DNA of 64,000 nt, from NCBI GenBank assembly GCA_003553225.1, contig PWDW01000060.1:36519-100518 (forward strand). Reading direction: 5' to 3'. Shown piece after piece: positions 39,705 through 50,359 of the stretch (position 1 is its first letter; the number at the start of each line of letters is the position of its first letter). The position numbers and the translations under genes are program-made. Under the pieces are notes generated by a model. The model saw nothing but the letters and a program-made list of their open reading frames with translations. It did no database searches and was not told where the DNA came from. The stretch comes from Halanaerobiaceae bacterium (lineage in GTDB: Bacteria > Bacillota > Halanaerobiia > Halanaerobiales > Halarsenatibacteraceae).

Positions 39705-40478
39705 TTATTCTTTGTGGATTATTTTTTTAAGTTCTTTAATTCTTTCGAGATGTTCATCATCCTCAAAACAGAGACCAAAGGCCCTGGTTTCAAAATGACT
39801 GCTGGTATCTGAATCCACCTGACGGTTAATTATCTCCTTGATCAGTCCTACAGCTCGTGCCGACTGGTCGGTAATATCCCGGGCCAGTTCCTCACTTTTT
39901 TTCAGCAGGTCACGGGGAGTAACCAGTTCATTAACCAGCCCAATTTCATCCGCTTCTTCAGCATCAATGATATTACCGGTATATAATATTTCCTTGGCCT
40001 GACCGAGCCCAATTAATTTTGGAAGACGGTGGGTACCACCAAAACCGGGAACAATTCCCAGGCTAACTTCCGGCTGCCCCAGCCGGGCTCTGGTGCTGGC
40101 AATACGAAGGTCACAGGCCAGACAAAATTCCATTCCTCCTCCCAGGGCATAACCATTAATGGCGGCAATAATAACCTTTGAACTCTTTTCTAGCATATCG
40201 CAGAGAGACTGACCTTTGCGGGATATCTCCCGGGCGGCTCCCGAATCAAGCTTTTCCAGCCAGTTAAGATCAGCTCCAACAGAAAAAGATTTGCTTCCCC
40301 GGCCCGTGAAAATTACAGCCTCAACATCGTCATCCTCCAGTAAATCGGCAAATGTTTCCCGTAAACCATCGAGAACTTCCTCATTATAAGCATTTAACAC
40401 CTGAGGGCGATTAATAAAAACCCTGGCCAGAGGCCTGGAATATTCAACTTCAACCATATTTTTACTCATTATTGACAT
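39705..40478 (-). CDS. Enoyl-CoA hydratase/isomerase (crotonase) family protein
   Basis: The 257-residue protein has the crotonase oxyanion-hole and catalytic regions: FSVGADL, INGYALGGGMEFCLACD (first catalytic Glu) and GQPEVSLGIVPGFGGTHRL (second Glu). Both Glu of hydratases are present, so an enoyl-CoA hydratase is likely; the true substrate cannot be told. No other beta-oxidation or butyrate gene is near, so it stands alone between the Cys-rich gene and pyrG. ATG 40478 follows GGGAGG. Confidence 0.88.
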   Translation of the reverse strand: MSIMSKNMVEVEYSRPLARVFINRPQVLNAYNEEVLDGLRETFADLLEDDDVEAVIFTGRGSKSFSVGADLNWLEKLDSGAAREISRKGQSLCDMLEKSSKVIIAAINGYALGGGMEFCLACDLRIASTRARLGQPEVSLGIVPGFGGTHRLPKLIGLGQAKEILYTGNIIDAEEADEIGLVNELVTPRDLLKKSEELARDITDQSARAVGLIKEIINRQVDSDTSSHFETRAFGLCFEDDEHLERIKELKKIIHKE

Positions 40479-40598
40479 TAAACCTCCCGGTAATCTCTCA
40501 TTTTAATCTTAGCCCGCATTTATATCATTCAATATTTAATGAGAAATTCCTTTAAAAAAATAAATGATATTAACCAATATTAAAATTTTTTCTGGAGT

Positions 40599-42239
<1,641 letters not shown>

Positions 42240-42275
42240 TTAATTAGTTTTTACCTAACAGACAGCACAGCAGAC

Positions 42276-42315
42276 AAAAAATAAAAACCCCCGGCCCTTT
42301 ACATCTGCCTGGGGG
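42276..42315 (-). terminator. Terminator overlapping the argS stop, upstream of pyrG
   Basis: Minus strand: CCCCC-A-GGC in the last argS codons pairs with GCC-GGGGG just after the stop, followed by TTTTTATTTTTT. The stem is GC-rich and the T-run long, so it should terminate strongly. The 5' arm lies within the coding sequence, so ribosomes ending argS would cover it. Confidence 0.85.
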
Positions 42316-43972
42316 CTTCCATACCCATCAGCGACAGTACATTTTTCAAAACCTGTCTTACAGCTTTAACCAGATAAACCCGGGCTGCACTAAGCTCTTT
42401 ATCATCCGTAATAACCCTTCTTTTATTGTAAAAAACATGAAAGGCTTCGGCCAGTTCAGAAGCATATGATGCTATATGATGGGGCTGGCGGCTGACAGCA
42501 CTAAATTTAATCTCTTCGGGAAAATGGGCCAGTACTTTCATAAGATCAATTTCTTCAGCAGAATTGAGCTTTGTGGGATCCACAGCTGTCTGTTTTATCT
42601 CCTGTTTATTCTGCAAATTTTCCATTATACTGTGAATACGGGCATGAGCATATTGAATATAATAAACCGGATTGTTCTTTGATTGTTCTAAGGCTAAATC
42701 CAGATCAAAATCAAGATGACTGTCCGAGCTGCGCATAATGTAGAAAAAGCGGGCCACATCACGGCCCACTTCCTGCAGCAGATCCCTGAGGGTCACAAAA
42801 TCACCGGATCTTTTGGACATGGAAATCTTTTCACCCTTCCGCATCAGGCTGACAAGCTGAACAATTATCACTTCCAGACTCTCCGGATCCTCTCCCAGAG
42901 CCTCAATTACAGACTTGATGCGGGGAACATAACCATGATGATCAGCCCCCCAGATATTTATAAGAGAATCAAAACCACGCTCCAGCTTATGGTAATGATA
43001 GGCTATATCCGCTGCCAGATAAGTGGGAGTCCCATCAGATTTAATGACCACCCGGTCCTTCTCATCAAAAAAGGCTGAAGCTTCAAACCAGACTGCCCCT
43101 TCCTTTTTATAGATATAGCCCCTGTCTTTGAGCATATTAACCGCTTCCTTGATTTTTCCCTGATGAAGCTGATTTTCTTTATACCAGCAATCAAAATTAA
43201 CACCAAGACTTTTCAGATCCTCTTCAATCATCTCTAACATAGTGTCCAGAGTATATTCCCGGCATATTTCCAGGCTTTTTTCTTCGGCAAGGTCATTTAA
43301 TTCAGAACCATATTTCTCCTGCAATTCACGGGCTATATCAACCAGATAATCTCCGGCATAGCAGTCCTCCGGCAGGCTGACATTTTCACCCAGTTCCTGT
43401 TTATAACGGATAAAAGTTGAACGCGCCAGTATCTCTATCTGGTTGCCCACATCATTTACATAATACTCTTTATGAACATCATAGCCTGCTTTCTTCAGAA
43501 TAGCGGCCAGCACATCACCGGTTACCGCCCCCCGACTGTGCCCGATATGTAAAGGTCCGGTGGGGTTGGCACTGACAAACTCCAGCAGCACAGACTCCCC
43601 CTGACCGTAGTTTAAGGAACCATAATCCTCCTCCAGCTCTAAAATTAAATCCAGTACTTCATAAAGCCAATCATTTTTCAACTTAAAATTTATGAATCCC
43701 GGACCGGCCACCGAAATTCTGTCCACATACTCACAGGTGAAAAAATCAGTAATTTTCTCGGCCAGTTCCCGGGGGCTTATTCCAATCTGTCCACCCATAA
43801 TCAGGGCCAGATTGGAAGCATAATCCCCATGTTCTTTTTCCCGGGGCCTCTCAATATCAAACTCAGGTAGTCTATCCTCATTTAACTCCAGTTCTTTTTG
43901 TTGAGCTGCCCGCAGAAGAGCTTTCTGCAGCTCATGTTTTAAGGTTGTTTTGATTTCTTTTAACTTATTCAT
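42299..43972 (-). CDS. argS: Arginyl-tRNA synthetase
   Basis: Charges tRNA-Arg. The sequence has the class I signature as HIGH in GPLHIGHSRGA and KMSKS-like motif as KISMSKRSG, plus the C-terminal anticodon domain ending LSLMGMEAPRQM. I chose ATG 43972 (557 residues), which begins MNKLKEIKTTLKHEL like other ArgS and has GGGG 8-9 nt upstream; an ATG at 44029 would add 19 unusual residues. It has its own promoter at 44066-44094. Confidence 0.96.
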   Translation of the reverse strand: MNKLKEIKTTLKHELQKALLRAAQQKELELNEDRLPEFDIERPREKEHGDYASNLALIMGGQIGISPRELAEKITDFFTCEYVDRISVAGPGFINFKLKNDWLYEVLDLILELEEDYGSLNYGQGESVLLEFVSANPTGPLHIGHSRGAVTGDVLAAILKKAGYDVHKEYYVNDVGNQIEILARSTFIRYKQELGENVSLPEDCYAGDYLVDIARELQEKYGSELNDLAEEKSLEICREYTLDTMLEMIEEDLKSLGVNFDCWYKENQLHQGKIKEAVNMLKDRGYIYKKEGAVWFEASAFFDEKDRVVIKSDGTPTYLAADIAYHYHKLERGFDSLINIWGADHHGYVPRIKSVIEALGEDPESLEVIIVQLVSLMRKGEKISMSKRSGDFVTLRDLLQEVGRDVARFFYIMRSSDSHLDFDLDLALEQSKNNPVYYIQYAHARIHSIMENLQNKQEIKQTAVDPTKLNSAEEIDLMKVLAHFPEEIKFSAVSRQPHHIASYASELAEAFHVFYNKRRVITDDKELSAARVYLVKAVRQVLKNVLSLMGMEAPRQM

Positions 43973-44065
43973 ATTCACTACCCCGTCCTGTAATTTAGTA
44001 CCCTTCTTATATAAAATAAAAATCCTCACTCAACATAACCTGCTTTAGTCATCCATACTTTAGAC

Positions 44066-44094
44066 ATTATATCACCTGAAAAAAACAACTGCAA
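44066..44094 (-). promoter_or_regulatory. Promoter for argS
   Basis: Minus strand TTGCAG, 17-bp spacer, perfect TATAAT; the start of transcription should be near 44059, giving a leader of about 87 nt before the argS ATG. Confidence 0.7.
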
Positions 44095-44198
44095 ACCAGA
44101 TATAAAAGCATTAGACCTGCTGTTTTTGTCCGCTGTTTTTAAGATAATCACTGATTTCTGCAGATATTTATATCTTTATGAATTAGATGCTTCCCGGG

Positions 44199-44246
44199 TT
44201 TTTCCCGTCTCTTTATATAACCACTCTTCTCTTAGAGAGGGAAAAA
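44199..44246. repeat. Inverted repeat upstream of the argS promoter
   Basis: TTTTTCCC(g)TCTCT and AGAGAGGGAAAAA can pair over 13 bp around a 21-nt loop. No T-run follows on either strand after the stem. Its role is unclear. Confidence 0.55.
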
Positions 44247-44305
44247 GAAAATAATCAGCAGGGGTACCACCACCGGAGACAATAATACAGGTCAAATATA
44301 TCAAG

Positions 44306-44345
44306 CAAAAACCCCTATCCCTTTATAAAAGATAGAGGCCTTTTT
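44306..44345. terminator. Bidirectional terminator after the flavodoxin gene
   Basis: CCCCTATC and GATAGAGG pair (8 bp, one G-U on RNA) with A-run and T-run on the two flanks: TTTTT follows on both strands. On the minus strand it ends the flavodoxin message. Confidence 0.8.
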
Positions 44346-44402
44346 ATGTAAATTTTGTTATCCTCTCTATCAGGGACTCCAAACATCTTTTACAGTTTTC
44401 TG

Positions 44403-44804
44403 CTACAGCTTTCTGCCAAAATCCACACCCTGAGTGTGTCCGGATAAACTTCGAAAATCATTAACAATACAGCCCAGTTTTTCCAGCTCGGACATTAATT
44501 TTTTCAGAGCTCTGGTGGTTGCAAAAAAACTGGGAGTCACAAAAACAACCACCTCCTGGCCCTGAGTTCGCTTACAATCTTTTAAAAAACCGGGCAGGTC
44601 TTCAGCAATCGAGCCCCGGAAAAAACCATGGGTAGGACTGCCCACCACCACCAGATCATAGGGGTGAAAATTCAAAGGTCTGCTCTGCCGCTCTGTATTT
44701 TGCAGGTCAACCTGGTATCCGTTCTGTTCTGCCCCTTCTTTTATTCCCTCAGCTATTTTGCGCAAATCTCCTTCCCGGGAGTAAATAACCAGCAGTTTCT
44801 TCAA
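44403..44804 (-). CDS. Flavodoxin-like protein
   Basis: The ~133-residue protein has a flavodoxin fold pattern: LLVIYSREGDLRKIAEGI at the N-terminus (phosphate loop), YDLVVVGSPTHGFFRGS in the middle and VVVFVTPSFFA later. It could be an electron carrier or quinone-type flavoprotein; the phosphate loop is not the classic T/SxTxNT, so FMN binding is likely but not certain. I chose TTG 44804, since AGGAGGT sits 6 nt upstream and overlaps the codons that an ATG start at 44828 would use. Confidence 0.82.
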   Translation of the reverse strand: MKKLLVIYSREGDLRKIAEGIKEGAEQNGYQVDLQNTERQSRPLNFHPYDLVVVGSPTHGFFRGSIAEDLPGFLKDCKRTQGQEVVVFVTPSFFATTRALKKLMSELEKLGCIVNDFRSLSGHTQGVDFGRKL

Positions 44805-44837
44805 TTCTGCACCTCCTAGTAAATACATGTATAATGT

Positions 44838-44867
44838 ATTATAACATATAATATTTATAATTTACAA
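44838..44867 (-). promoter_or_regulatory. Promoter for the flavodoxin gene
   Basis: Minus strand TTGTAA, 18-bp spacer, perfect TATAAT, with a start near 44831 and a ~27-nt leader up to the TTG start codon. Confidence 0.65.
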
Positions 44868-45168
44868 AAACTGCCTGCAGTAATAAGAGATGATTTAGAA
44901 GCAGAGAACACCTGACCGAAAATCTTATAGAAATACAGAAATTAAGTTAGAAACCCAAAATAAAAAAACAGTGAGAATAAATCTCACTGAAAAAATATCT
45001 GTCCTCTGATATTTTCTTTTTTATCATTCATAATCTGATCTTTCTTCCTTTATCTTCCTTGATCTTCCTTGATCTTTCTTCCTTTTTCTTACTTATTGAT
45101 TAATATTCATTATTAACTCATTGATTATGAAGATAAAGCTGTTCTTTAATTATAAAGATAGAGCTGCC
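44868..45168. other. Intergenic region between thioredoxin and flavodoxin
   Basis: Besides the terminator at 44962-44989, it has three 10-bp units of ATCTTCCTTG type (45051-45080) and an imperfect duplication of (G)ATAAAGCTGTTCT / ATAGAGCTGCCCT near 45130-45165. No gene or RNA could be supported. Confidence 0.5.
44962..44989 (-). terminator. Rho-independent terminator after thioredoxin
   Basis: Minus strand CAGTGAGA, 5-nt loop, TCTCACTG: a perfect 8-bp stem followed by TTTTTTTA. It lies about 180 nt after the thioredoxin stop. Confidence 0.85.
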
Positions 45169-45489
45169 CTAATTAAGATTAAACTGCTTCAATAAAGACT
45201 CCTTGGGCTGATAGCCAATAACTTTAGCTTCCTGTTCCCCATCTTCAAAATAAAGCAGGGTGGGAATACTCATTACTTCAAATCTGGAAGCCAGTTCCTG
45301 TTCCTGATCCACATTAACTTTACAGACCTTAACCTGATCCTCATATTCTTCAGCAATCTCTTCCAGCAGGGGTGCTATCATTTTACAGGGGCCACACCAG
45401 TCAGCCCAGAAATCCACGATAACGGGTTTCTCAGAATTAAGAACTTCTTCTTCAAAACTGCCATTTTTGATCTTTACGGGTTCAGACAT
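45169..45489 (-). CDS. trxA: Thioredoxin
   Basis: A 106-residue thioredoxin with WCGPC at 31-35, FWADWCGPCKMIAPLLEEIA and the cis-Pro in MSIPTLLYF. It reduces protein disulphides in the cytoplasm. ATG 45489 was chosen because AGGAGGAG lies 6 nt upstream; a longer frame to 45564 has no support. It stands alone between the M18 peptidase and the flavodoxin, all in the same direction. Confidence 0.95.
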   Translation of the reverse strand: MSEPVKIKNGSFEEEVLNSEKPVIVDFWADWCGPCKMIAPLLEEIAEEYEDQVKVCKVNVDQEQELASRFEVMSIPTLLYFEDGEQEAKVIGYQPKESLLKQFNLN

Positions 45490-45616
45490 GTTAAAACTCC
45501 TCCTCTTATATTTGTTCAGGCCACTTAAACAGCAATAACAATCATTAATTATTTCTTTTTCCAATCTATCAAATCTTTGCTTATGTTTAAGTAAACTGGA
45601 TTACAATAACAAAAAA

Positions 45617-47008
45617 CTAATTTTCCAGAAAAAGCAGATAGGCCAGATAGGTATTATACAGGTCGATCTTACTTACCAGCTCATAGGGAGCATGCATGGA
45701 CAGCAGTGGTGGTCCGGCATCAACCACATCCATGCTGTAATTGGCCAAAAACTGAGCAATAGTACCGCCCCCACCCTTATCCACTTTTCCTATTTCTCCA
45801 ATCTGCCACAGAACCCCATTTTCGTTAAGCAGACCCCGTATTTTACCCATAAATTCAGCACTGGCCTCCGAAGCTCCACTTTTTCCCCGGGCTCCTGTGT
45901 ATTTGGTTAAAACAATCCCTTTGCCCAGATAGGCAGAATTGGTTTCGGAATACTGGCCGGAAAAATCGGGATCATAACCGGCATTAACATCACCGGAGAT
46001 CGCTTCAGTATTGCGCAGCACCTTTCTTAACAGCAGATCAGAATATTCATCATAATATTTATCAATTATTTCAGCCACCTGATTTTCAAAAAAACGTGAT
46101 TTCATCCCGGTACTGCCCATACTGCCAATCTCCTCTTTATCAACAAGTAAGGCAGCTGCCGAATAACGGGGCCTTTCAGCTTCCAGCACAGCTTTGAGGG
46201 CCGCATAACTGCAGACCCGATCATCATGGCCATATGCCGCCAGCAGACCTCGATCAAAACCTACATCCCGGGCCTCAAAGGCGGGTACCACTTCCAGGTC
46301 GGCACTGACAAAATCTTCCCCCTCAATATTGTATTTCTCTGAAAGAAGATCAAGGACTGCGGCTTTTACCTTTTCATTTTCATCATTATCATCCTGGAGG
46401 GGAATACTGCCCACAACAACATTGAGCTTTTCACCGGTTATACCTTCCGACATCTTCTTTTTCATCTGATCCCGGCTGAGATGAATCAGCAGATCAGTGA
46501 TATAAAAAACGGGGTCTTCTTTATTCTCACCAATGTTAACCTCAATTCTGGTACCATCATCTTTAACCAGCACCCCGTGCAGGGCCAGGGGAATAGTAAC
46601 CCACTGATATTTTTTGATACCCCCATAATAATGAGATTCTAAAAAAGCAAGCTCACTTTTTTCATTAAGGGGATTGGGCTTCAAGTCAAGACGGGGAGAA
46701 TCAATATGAGAACCTAAGAGGCGCATTCCTGAAGTAAGCGGTTCTTTGCCCACCACCAGAGCCAGCACTTCCCGCTCCCGGTTCACACTATAAATTTTGT
46801 CCCCCTGCTTAAGATCATCCATCTCTTCTAACTTTTCAAATCCTTCCTTTTCAAGCATCTCTACAGCCCGGGAAGTAACTTCTCTTTCGGTTTTATTCTC
46901 GGTAATAAATTTGGCATATTCTTCACTGAGATTAAAAGCTTCCTGCTGTTCATCTTCTTCCATTTCCAGCCATGCATTTTTGGGATTAAATCCTTTTTTC
47001 TCACTCAT
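45617..47008 (-). CDS. M18-family aminopeptidase
   Basis: Zinc aminopeptidase I family: SHIDSPRLDLKPNPL (metal His/Asp), AYGHDDRVCSYAALKA, LLVDKEEIGSMGS (catalytic Glu) and MHAPYELVSKIDLYNTYLAYLLF near the end (last metal His). Length ~463 is typical. ATG 47008 begins MSEKKGFNPKNAW; a GTG at 47020 is equally possible since AAGGAGAGG directly precedes it. Likely a cytoplasmic peptide-degrading enzyme. Confidence 0.93.
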   Translation of the reverse strand: MSEKKGFNPKNAWLEMEEDEQQEAFNLSEEYAKFITENKTEREVTSRAVEMLEKEGFEKLEEMDDLKQGDKIYSVNREREVLALVVGKEPLTSGMRLLGSHIDSPRLDLKPNPLNEKSELAFLESHYYGGIKKYQWVTIPLALHGVLVKDDGTRIEVNIGENKEDPVFYITDLLIHLSRDQMKKKMSEGITGEKLNVVVGSIPLQDDNDENEKVKAAVLDLLSEKYNIEGEDFVSADLEVVPAFEARDVGFDRGLLAAYGHDDRVCSYAALKAVLEAERPRYSAAALLVDKEEIGSMGSTGMKSRFFENQVAEIIDKYYDEYSDLLLRKVLRNTEAISGDVNAGYDPDFSGQYSETNSAYLGKGIVLTKYTGARGKSGASEASAEFMGKIRGLLNENGVLWQIGEIGKVDKGGGGTIAQFLANYSMDVVDAGPPLLSMHAPYELVSKIDLYNTYLAYLLFLEN

Positions 47009-47166
47009 GTATACTAACACCCTCTCCTTATTATTTTTTGCTATTTTTTAAAAAAGCAGTAATAATTATACATTTCTCTGCTTTTAAATGCAATATATCA
47101 CTTTACAAATAACTGCAGGACTTCAATTTTGGTTTCTTACTTAAAAAGACCCGGGTTTGACCTTGC

Positions 47167-48456
47167 TTAACTGTCTTTCCGCTGCTCCAGAAGTCTTTGT
47201 ATCAGCTGACAGTTTTTCTGGGCCGCCCCTTCGTTATCTCTAAACATATGAGCTATGTTATCCGTCATCCGGGAGAGTTCTTCCGGATTTTTCAAATAAT
47301 AAAGCATTTTTTCAGTAAGCTCTTCTGTATCTGATATCTGGATACCGGCACCATACTCCAGCACAAGCCGGGTATTGTTTTTAAAATTAAACATGTGGGG
47401 GCCAAAAAAAACCGGGCGCTCCTGAATAAGTGGTTCCAGAATATTGTGTCCCCCTTTTTCAACCAGACTTCCGCCCACAAATGTCAGGTCACCAAGAGCA
47501 TATATCTGAGCCAGCTCTCCAATAGTATCCAGTAAAATCACCTGCTGTTTATTTCTTTCCTCAATCTCGCTGCGTTTAATTACCGGGAGCCCCTGGTTCT
47601 GGTAAAGCCTTTCAATTTCATCAATCCTGCGGATATGCCGGGGAGCCAGGATCATAATCAAATTTGGAAACTCTGATTTTACTTTTTTATAAACCGGAAG
47701 CAGCTGTTTTTCTTCATCGGGATGGGTACTGCCTACCACCCAAACCGGCTGATCCGGAGAAATTTTAAATTCGGAATACAGCTCTTTTTTTTGTTGGGAA
47801 TCACATTTTTCATATTTTCTATCAAATTTAGTATTCCCGGAATTCATTACCCGGTCAGCATCAGCCCCCAGCCGGGTTATGTATTCAACATCACGGGGGG
47901 ACTGCATACTGAAGATATCAATTTTATCCAGCATATCAGACAGAAAAGGCCCCAGATATTTATACCTCTTATAACTCTGGTCACTGATTCTGCCATTAAC
48001 CAGTATAATCTTAGTGCCCTGCCGGTGAGCCCTGTGAATAAAATTGGGCCATAGTTCAGTTTCCATTATGACCACCAGGTCCGGATTAATCTTCTGCAAA
48101 CTGCTGTGAACAGAAAAGGAAAAATCAAGGGGAAAATAAATTAAGGAATCATAATTGATTATCTGCCGGGCCATATTTTGGCCGGTTTCAGTAACTGTGG
48201 AAAACACAATATTGTATTCCGGATGTTTTTCCTTAAGTAAAGAAACAACTGGTTCTGCGGCAGCAGTTTCCCCGACCGAAACAGCATGCACCCAGATAAC
48301 CTTTCTGTTATCTGTTTTCGGGAGCTCTTTACTATCAGGGAAACCCAGCCGTTCCTTTATGTCTTTATTAAAGCTGCCCTTAATTTTTTTATACAGGATA
48401 ACCGGTATATATACTATTAATAAAATGAAAAGTAAAATATTATATAAAATATACAA
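47167..48456 (-). CDS. waaA: Kdo transferase WaaA
   Basis: Transfers Kdo from CMP-Kdo to lipid IVA-type acceptors at the inner membrane. The 429-residue GT-B enzyme has an N-terminal membrane helix, IWVHAVSVGETAAAEPVV (catalytic Glu region), ETELWPNFI, STHPDEEKQLLPVY and a C-terminal GGHNILEPLIQERPVFFGPH. How many Kdo units it adds cannot be told. Start is TTG at 48456 with GGAG 8 nt upstream. It ends the second envelope block. Confidence 0.94.
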   Translation of the reverse strand: MYILYNILLFILLIVYIPVILYKKIKGSFNKDIKERLGFPDSKELPKTDNRKVIWVHAVSVGETAAAEPVVSLLKEKHPEYNIVFSTVTETGQNMARQIINYDSLIYFPLDFSFSVHSSLQKINPDLVVIMETELWPNFIHRAHRQGTKIILVNGRISDQSYKRYKYLGPFLSDMLDKIDIFSMQSPRDVEYITRLGADADRVMNSGNTKFDRKYEKCDSQQKKELYSEFKISPDQPVWVVGSTHPDEEKQLLPVYKKVKSEFPNLIMILAPRHIRRIDEIERLYQNQGLPVIKRSEIEERNKQQVILLDTIGELAQIYALGDLTFVGGSLVEKGGHNILEPLIQERPVFFGPHMFNFKNNTRLVLEYGAGIQISDTEELTEKMLYYLKNPEELSRMTDNIAHMFRDNEGAAQKNCQLIQRLLEQRKDS

Positions 48457-48481
48457 AAATATCTCTCCCCGCCAGGATTTT

Positions 48482-49348
48482 TTAATATGATTTCCAGCGC
48501 CGGTGCAGCCAGAGCCAGTGTGATTTAAACCGGGTAATCATTTCTCCACATATATCAGTAAGCTCCTGCAGCCTGCTGTGCAGCTCTTCAGGATCCGCTT
48601 TTCGGTCAACAAAAATTGGAGGCTTAATAATCAGCTGGTGGTATTCCAGTTTTTTTCTAACCAAAAATACCGGAATAACCGCAGCTCCTGTCCGGGCTGA
48701 CAGCTGTACGGCACCTTTGAATGCAGAAGCCGGCCTGCCCAAAAAATTAACCTTCCAGCCCTTATGGTGGGCTTCCTGATCACCAAGGATCAAAAGGCAT
48801 TTACCCTCCTGTAAGCATCGATAAGTTTTTCTTATTGCCCCTTTTTCCCGGTATATCAGGTCCAGTCCGGTTAACTGTCTGATTTTTTCAATCTCTGAAT
48901 TCAGAAGTGAAGATTGGGAACGGGCCACAGCAGTAACCGGATATCCCATTTTGGAGAGAACAGCCGCCAGCCACTCCCAGTTTCCAAAATGAGCTGTATA
49001 AAATATTATCCCCTGACCCCGGGCAAAAGCATCCTTCAGATAATCCTCACCCTTAATCTCCACATATTTTTCCAGAGGACCGGCAGCCAGCTTATCAGTC
49101 CTTAAAAATTCCATCAGAGTAAAACTCAGCTGTAAATAGACATCATTTAAAATAGAGTTAATTTCATTTTTTCCCAGGTTCGGAAACGATTTTTTTATAT
49201 TTTCACGGGCTACCGTGCGCCGCACCCGGAAAACTCGTCCGATTAATAATGCTGTCATTCTGCAGATAATTTTCCGTGCTTTATATGGTAATATATTAAC
49301 CAGATGATAAATTGTTTTAAAGATAATTTGTGAAAATCTAAATTTCAT
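48482..49348 (-). CDS. lpxL: Lipid A late acyltransferase, LpxL/HtrB family
   Basis: Adds a secondary acyl chain to Kdo-lipid A. An N-terminal hydrophobic part precedes the HX4E catalytic motif (His120, Glu125 in AHFGNWEW) and GDQEAHHKGWKVNFLG, typical of the family. ATG 49348 has GGAGG 7 nt upstream; a GTG directly before it is an alternative. About 288 residues, a little shorter than E. coli LpxL. The donor chain cannot be inferred. Confidence 0.92.
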   Translation of the reverse strand: MKFRFSQIIFKTIYHLVNILPYKARKIICRMTALLIGRVFRVRRTVARENIKKSFPNLGKNEINSILNDVYLQLSFTLMEFLRTDKLAAGPLEKYVEIKGEDYLKDAFARGQGIIFYTAHFGNWEWLAAVLSKMGYPVTAVARSQSSLLNSEIEKIRQLTGLDLIYREKGAIRKTYRCLQEGKCLLILGDQEAHHKGWKVNFLGRPASAFKGAVQLSARTGAAVIPVFLVRKKLEYHQLIIKPPIFVDRKADPEELHSRLQELTDICGEMITRFKSHWLWLHRRWKSY

Positions 49349-49363
49349 CACCCAACCTCCCGT

Positions 49364-50359
49364 TTAGAACACCCGGGCCCGGAGCAGATCCTGAAAGTTA
49401 AGCATACCCACCGGACGGTCTCCTTTTACGGCCGGCAGATCATTAATTTCTTGTTCTTCCATTAAATTCAGAGCTTTTACCGCCAGTTCCCCTACAGCAA
49501 TAGTTATAGGGTCTTCAGTCATAACCTCTTCCACCGGATTTTCAAGAAATATTTCTTCTTTTTCCAGATGTCGGCGGATATCACCATCAGTTACTATCCC
49601 GGTAAGCCGACCCTCCCGGTCAACTACTGAAGTTGAACCCATATTCGAATCAGTCATGGTAAATAGAGCCTTTTTAACTGAAGTACCTTCACATACAGTG
49701 GGATTCTTCCGGCGTATTTCCAGAACATCGGAAACTTTGGTCAAAAGTTTTCGACCCAGACTGCCTCCGGGATGAAACAAAGCATAATCTTCAGGAGTTA
49801 TGCCTTTGAGGGAAGAAAGAGCGACAGCAAGGGCATCCCCCAGAGCCATCGCCGCAGTAGAGCTGGTTGTAGGAGCCAGCCCCAGAGTACAGGCTTCCTC
49901 ACTTACTCCTGAATCCAGACATATATCAGCATATTCACCCATAGTTGAATCACAGTTACCGGTAAGCAAAACCAGGCTGCTTCCCATCCGGCGCAGAGAG
50001 GGTAAAAGTTTTATCAGCTCTTCAGTCTCACCACTGTGAGAAAGGGCAACTAAAACATCATTTTCTGAAATCATGCCCAGATCACCATGTAGAGCCTCAC
50101 CGGCATGTACAAAAAAAGCACTGCTCCCCAGGCTGGCAAATGTAGCAGCCAGCTTTCGGGCCACATGACCTGATTTGCCAACTCCGGTAAAAACCACCCG
50201 CCCCTTGCACCTGATTAAAAGTTTTATGGTTTCTTTAAAAGAACTATCAATTAGCTCCCGAATATCCAGCACCGCCCGGGCTTCTGTTTCCAGAACATCA
50301 CGCGCCCGCTGCAGGCTCTTATTTAGTTTTTGGCCATTAATATTTACATTTTCTTTCAT
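49364..50359 (-). CDS. kdsD: Arabinose-5-phosphate isomerase KdsD
   Basis: Converts ribulose-5-phosphate to arabinose-5-phosphate, feeding Kdo synthesis. The 331 residues have a SIS domain (about 40-170: GRVVFTGVGKSGHVARKLAATFASLG, VLVALSHSGETEELI) and a pair of CBS domains (about 205-331). It overlaps the kdsA stop by one base and sits within the kds cluster, which decides between KdsD and the related GutQ. Confidence 0.95.
   Translation of the reverse strand: MKENVNINGQKLNKSLQRARDVLETEARAVLDIRELIDSSFKETIKLLIRCKGRVVFTGVGKSGHVARKLAATFASLGSSAFFVHAGEALHGDLGMISENDVLVALSHSGETEELIKLLPSLRRMGSSLVLLTGNCDSTMGEYADICLDSGVSEEACTLGLAPTTSSTAAMALGDALAVALSSLKGITPEDYALFHPGGSLGRKLLTKVSDVLEIRRKNPTVCEGTSVKKALFTMTDSNMGSTSVVDREGRLTGIVTDGDIRRHLEKEEIFLENPVEEVMTEDPITIAVGELAVKALNLMEEQEINDLPAVKGDRPVGMLNFQDLLRARVF

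Larger units (their letters stand above)
43973..44402. other. Intergenic region between flavodoxin and argS
   Basis: This 430-bp gap contains the bidirectional terminator at 44306-44345, a 13-bp inverted repeat with one bulge (TTTTTCCC(g)TCTCT at 44199-44212 and AGAGAGGGAAAAA at 44234-44246) and the argS promoter. A GGTGGTACC motif near 44263 recalls a T-box but lies upstream of the promoter. Confidence 0.55.

Noticed and set aside
42299..44029. Longer argS starting at ATG 44029
   Set aside because: Adds 19 residues unlike any ArgS N-terminus; ATG 43972 has a better site and a normal beginning.
44259..44276. GGTGGTACC motif on the minus strand resembling a T-box antiterminator core upstream of argS
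   Set aside because: It lies upstream of the apparent argS promoter, so it would not be in the argS leader; no specifier loop or antiterminator-terminator pair was found.
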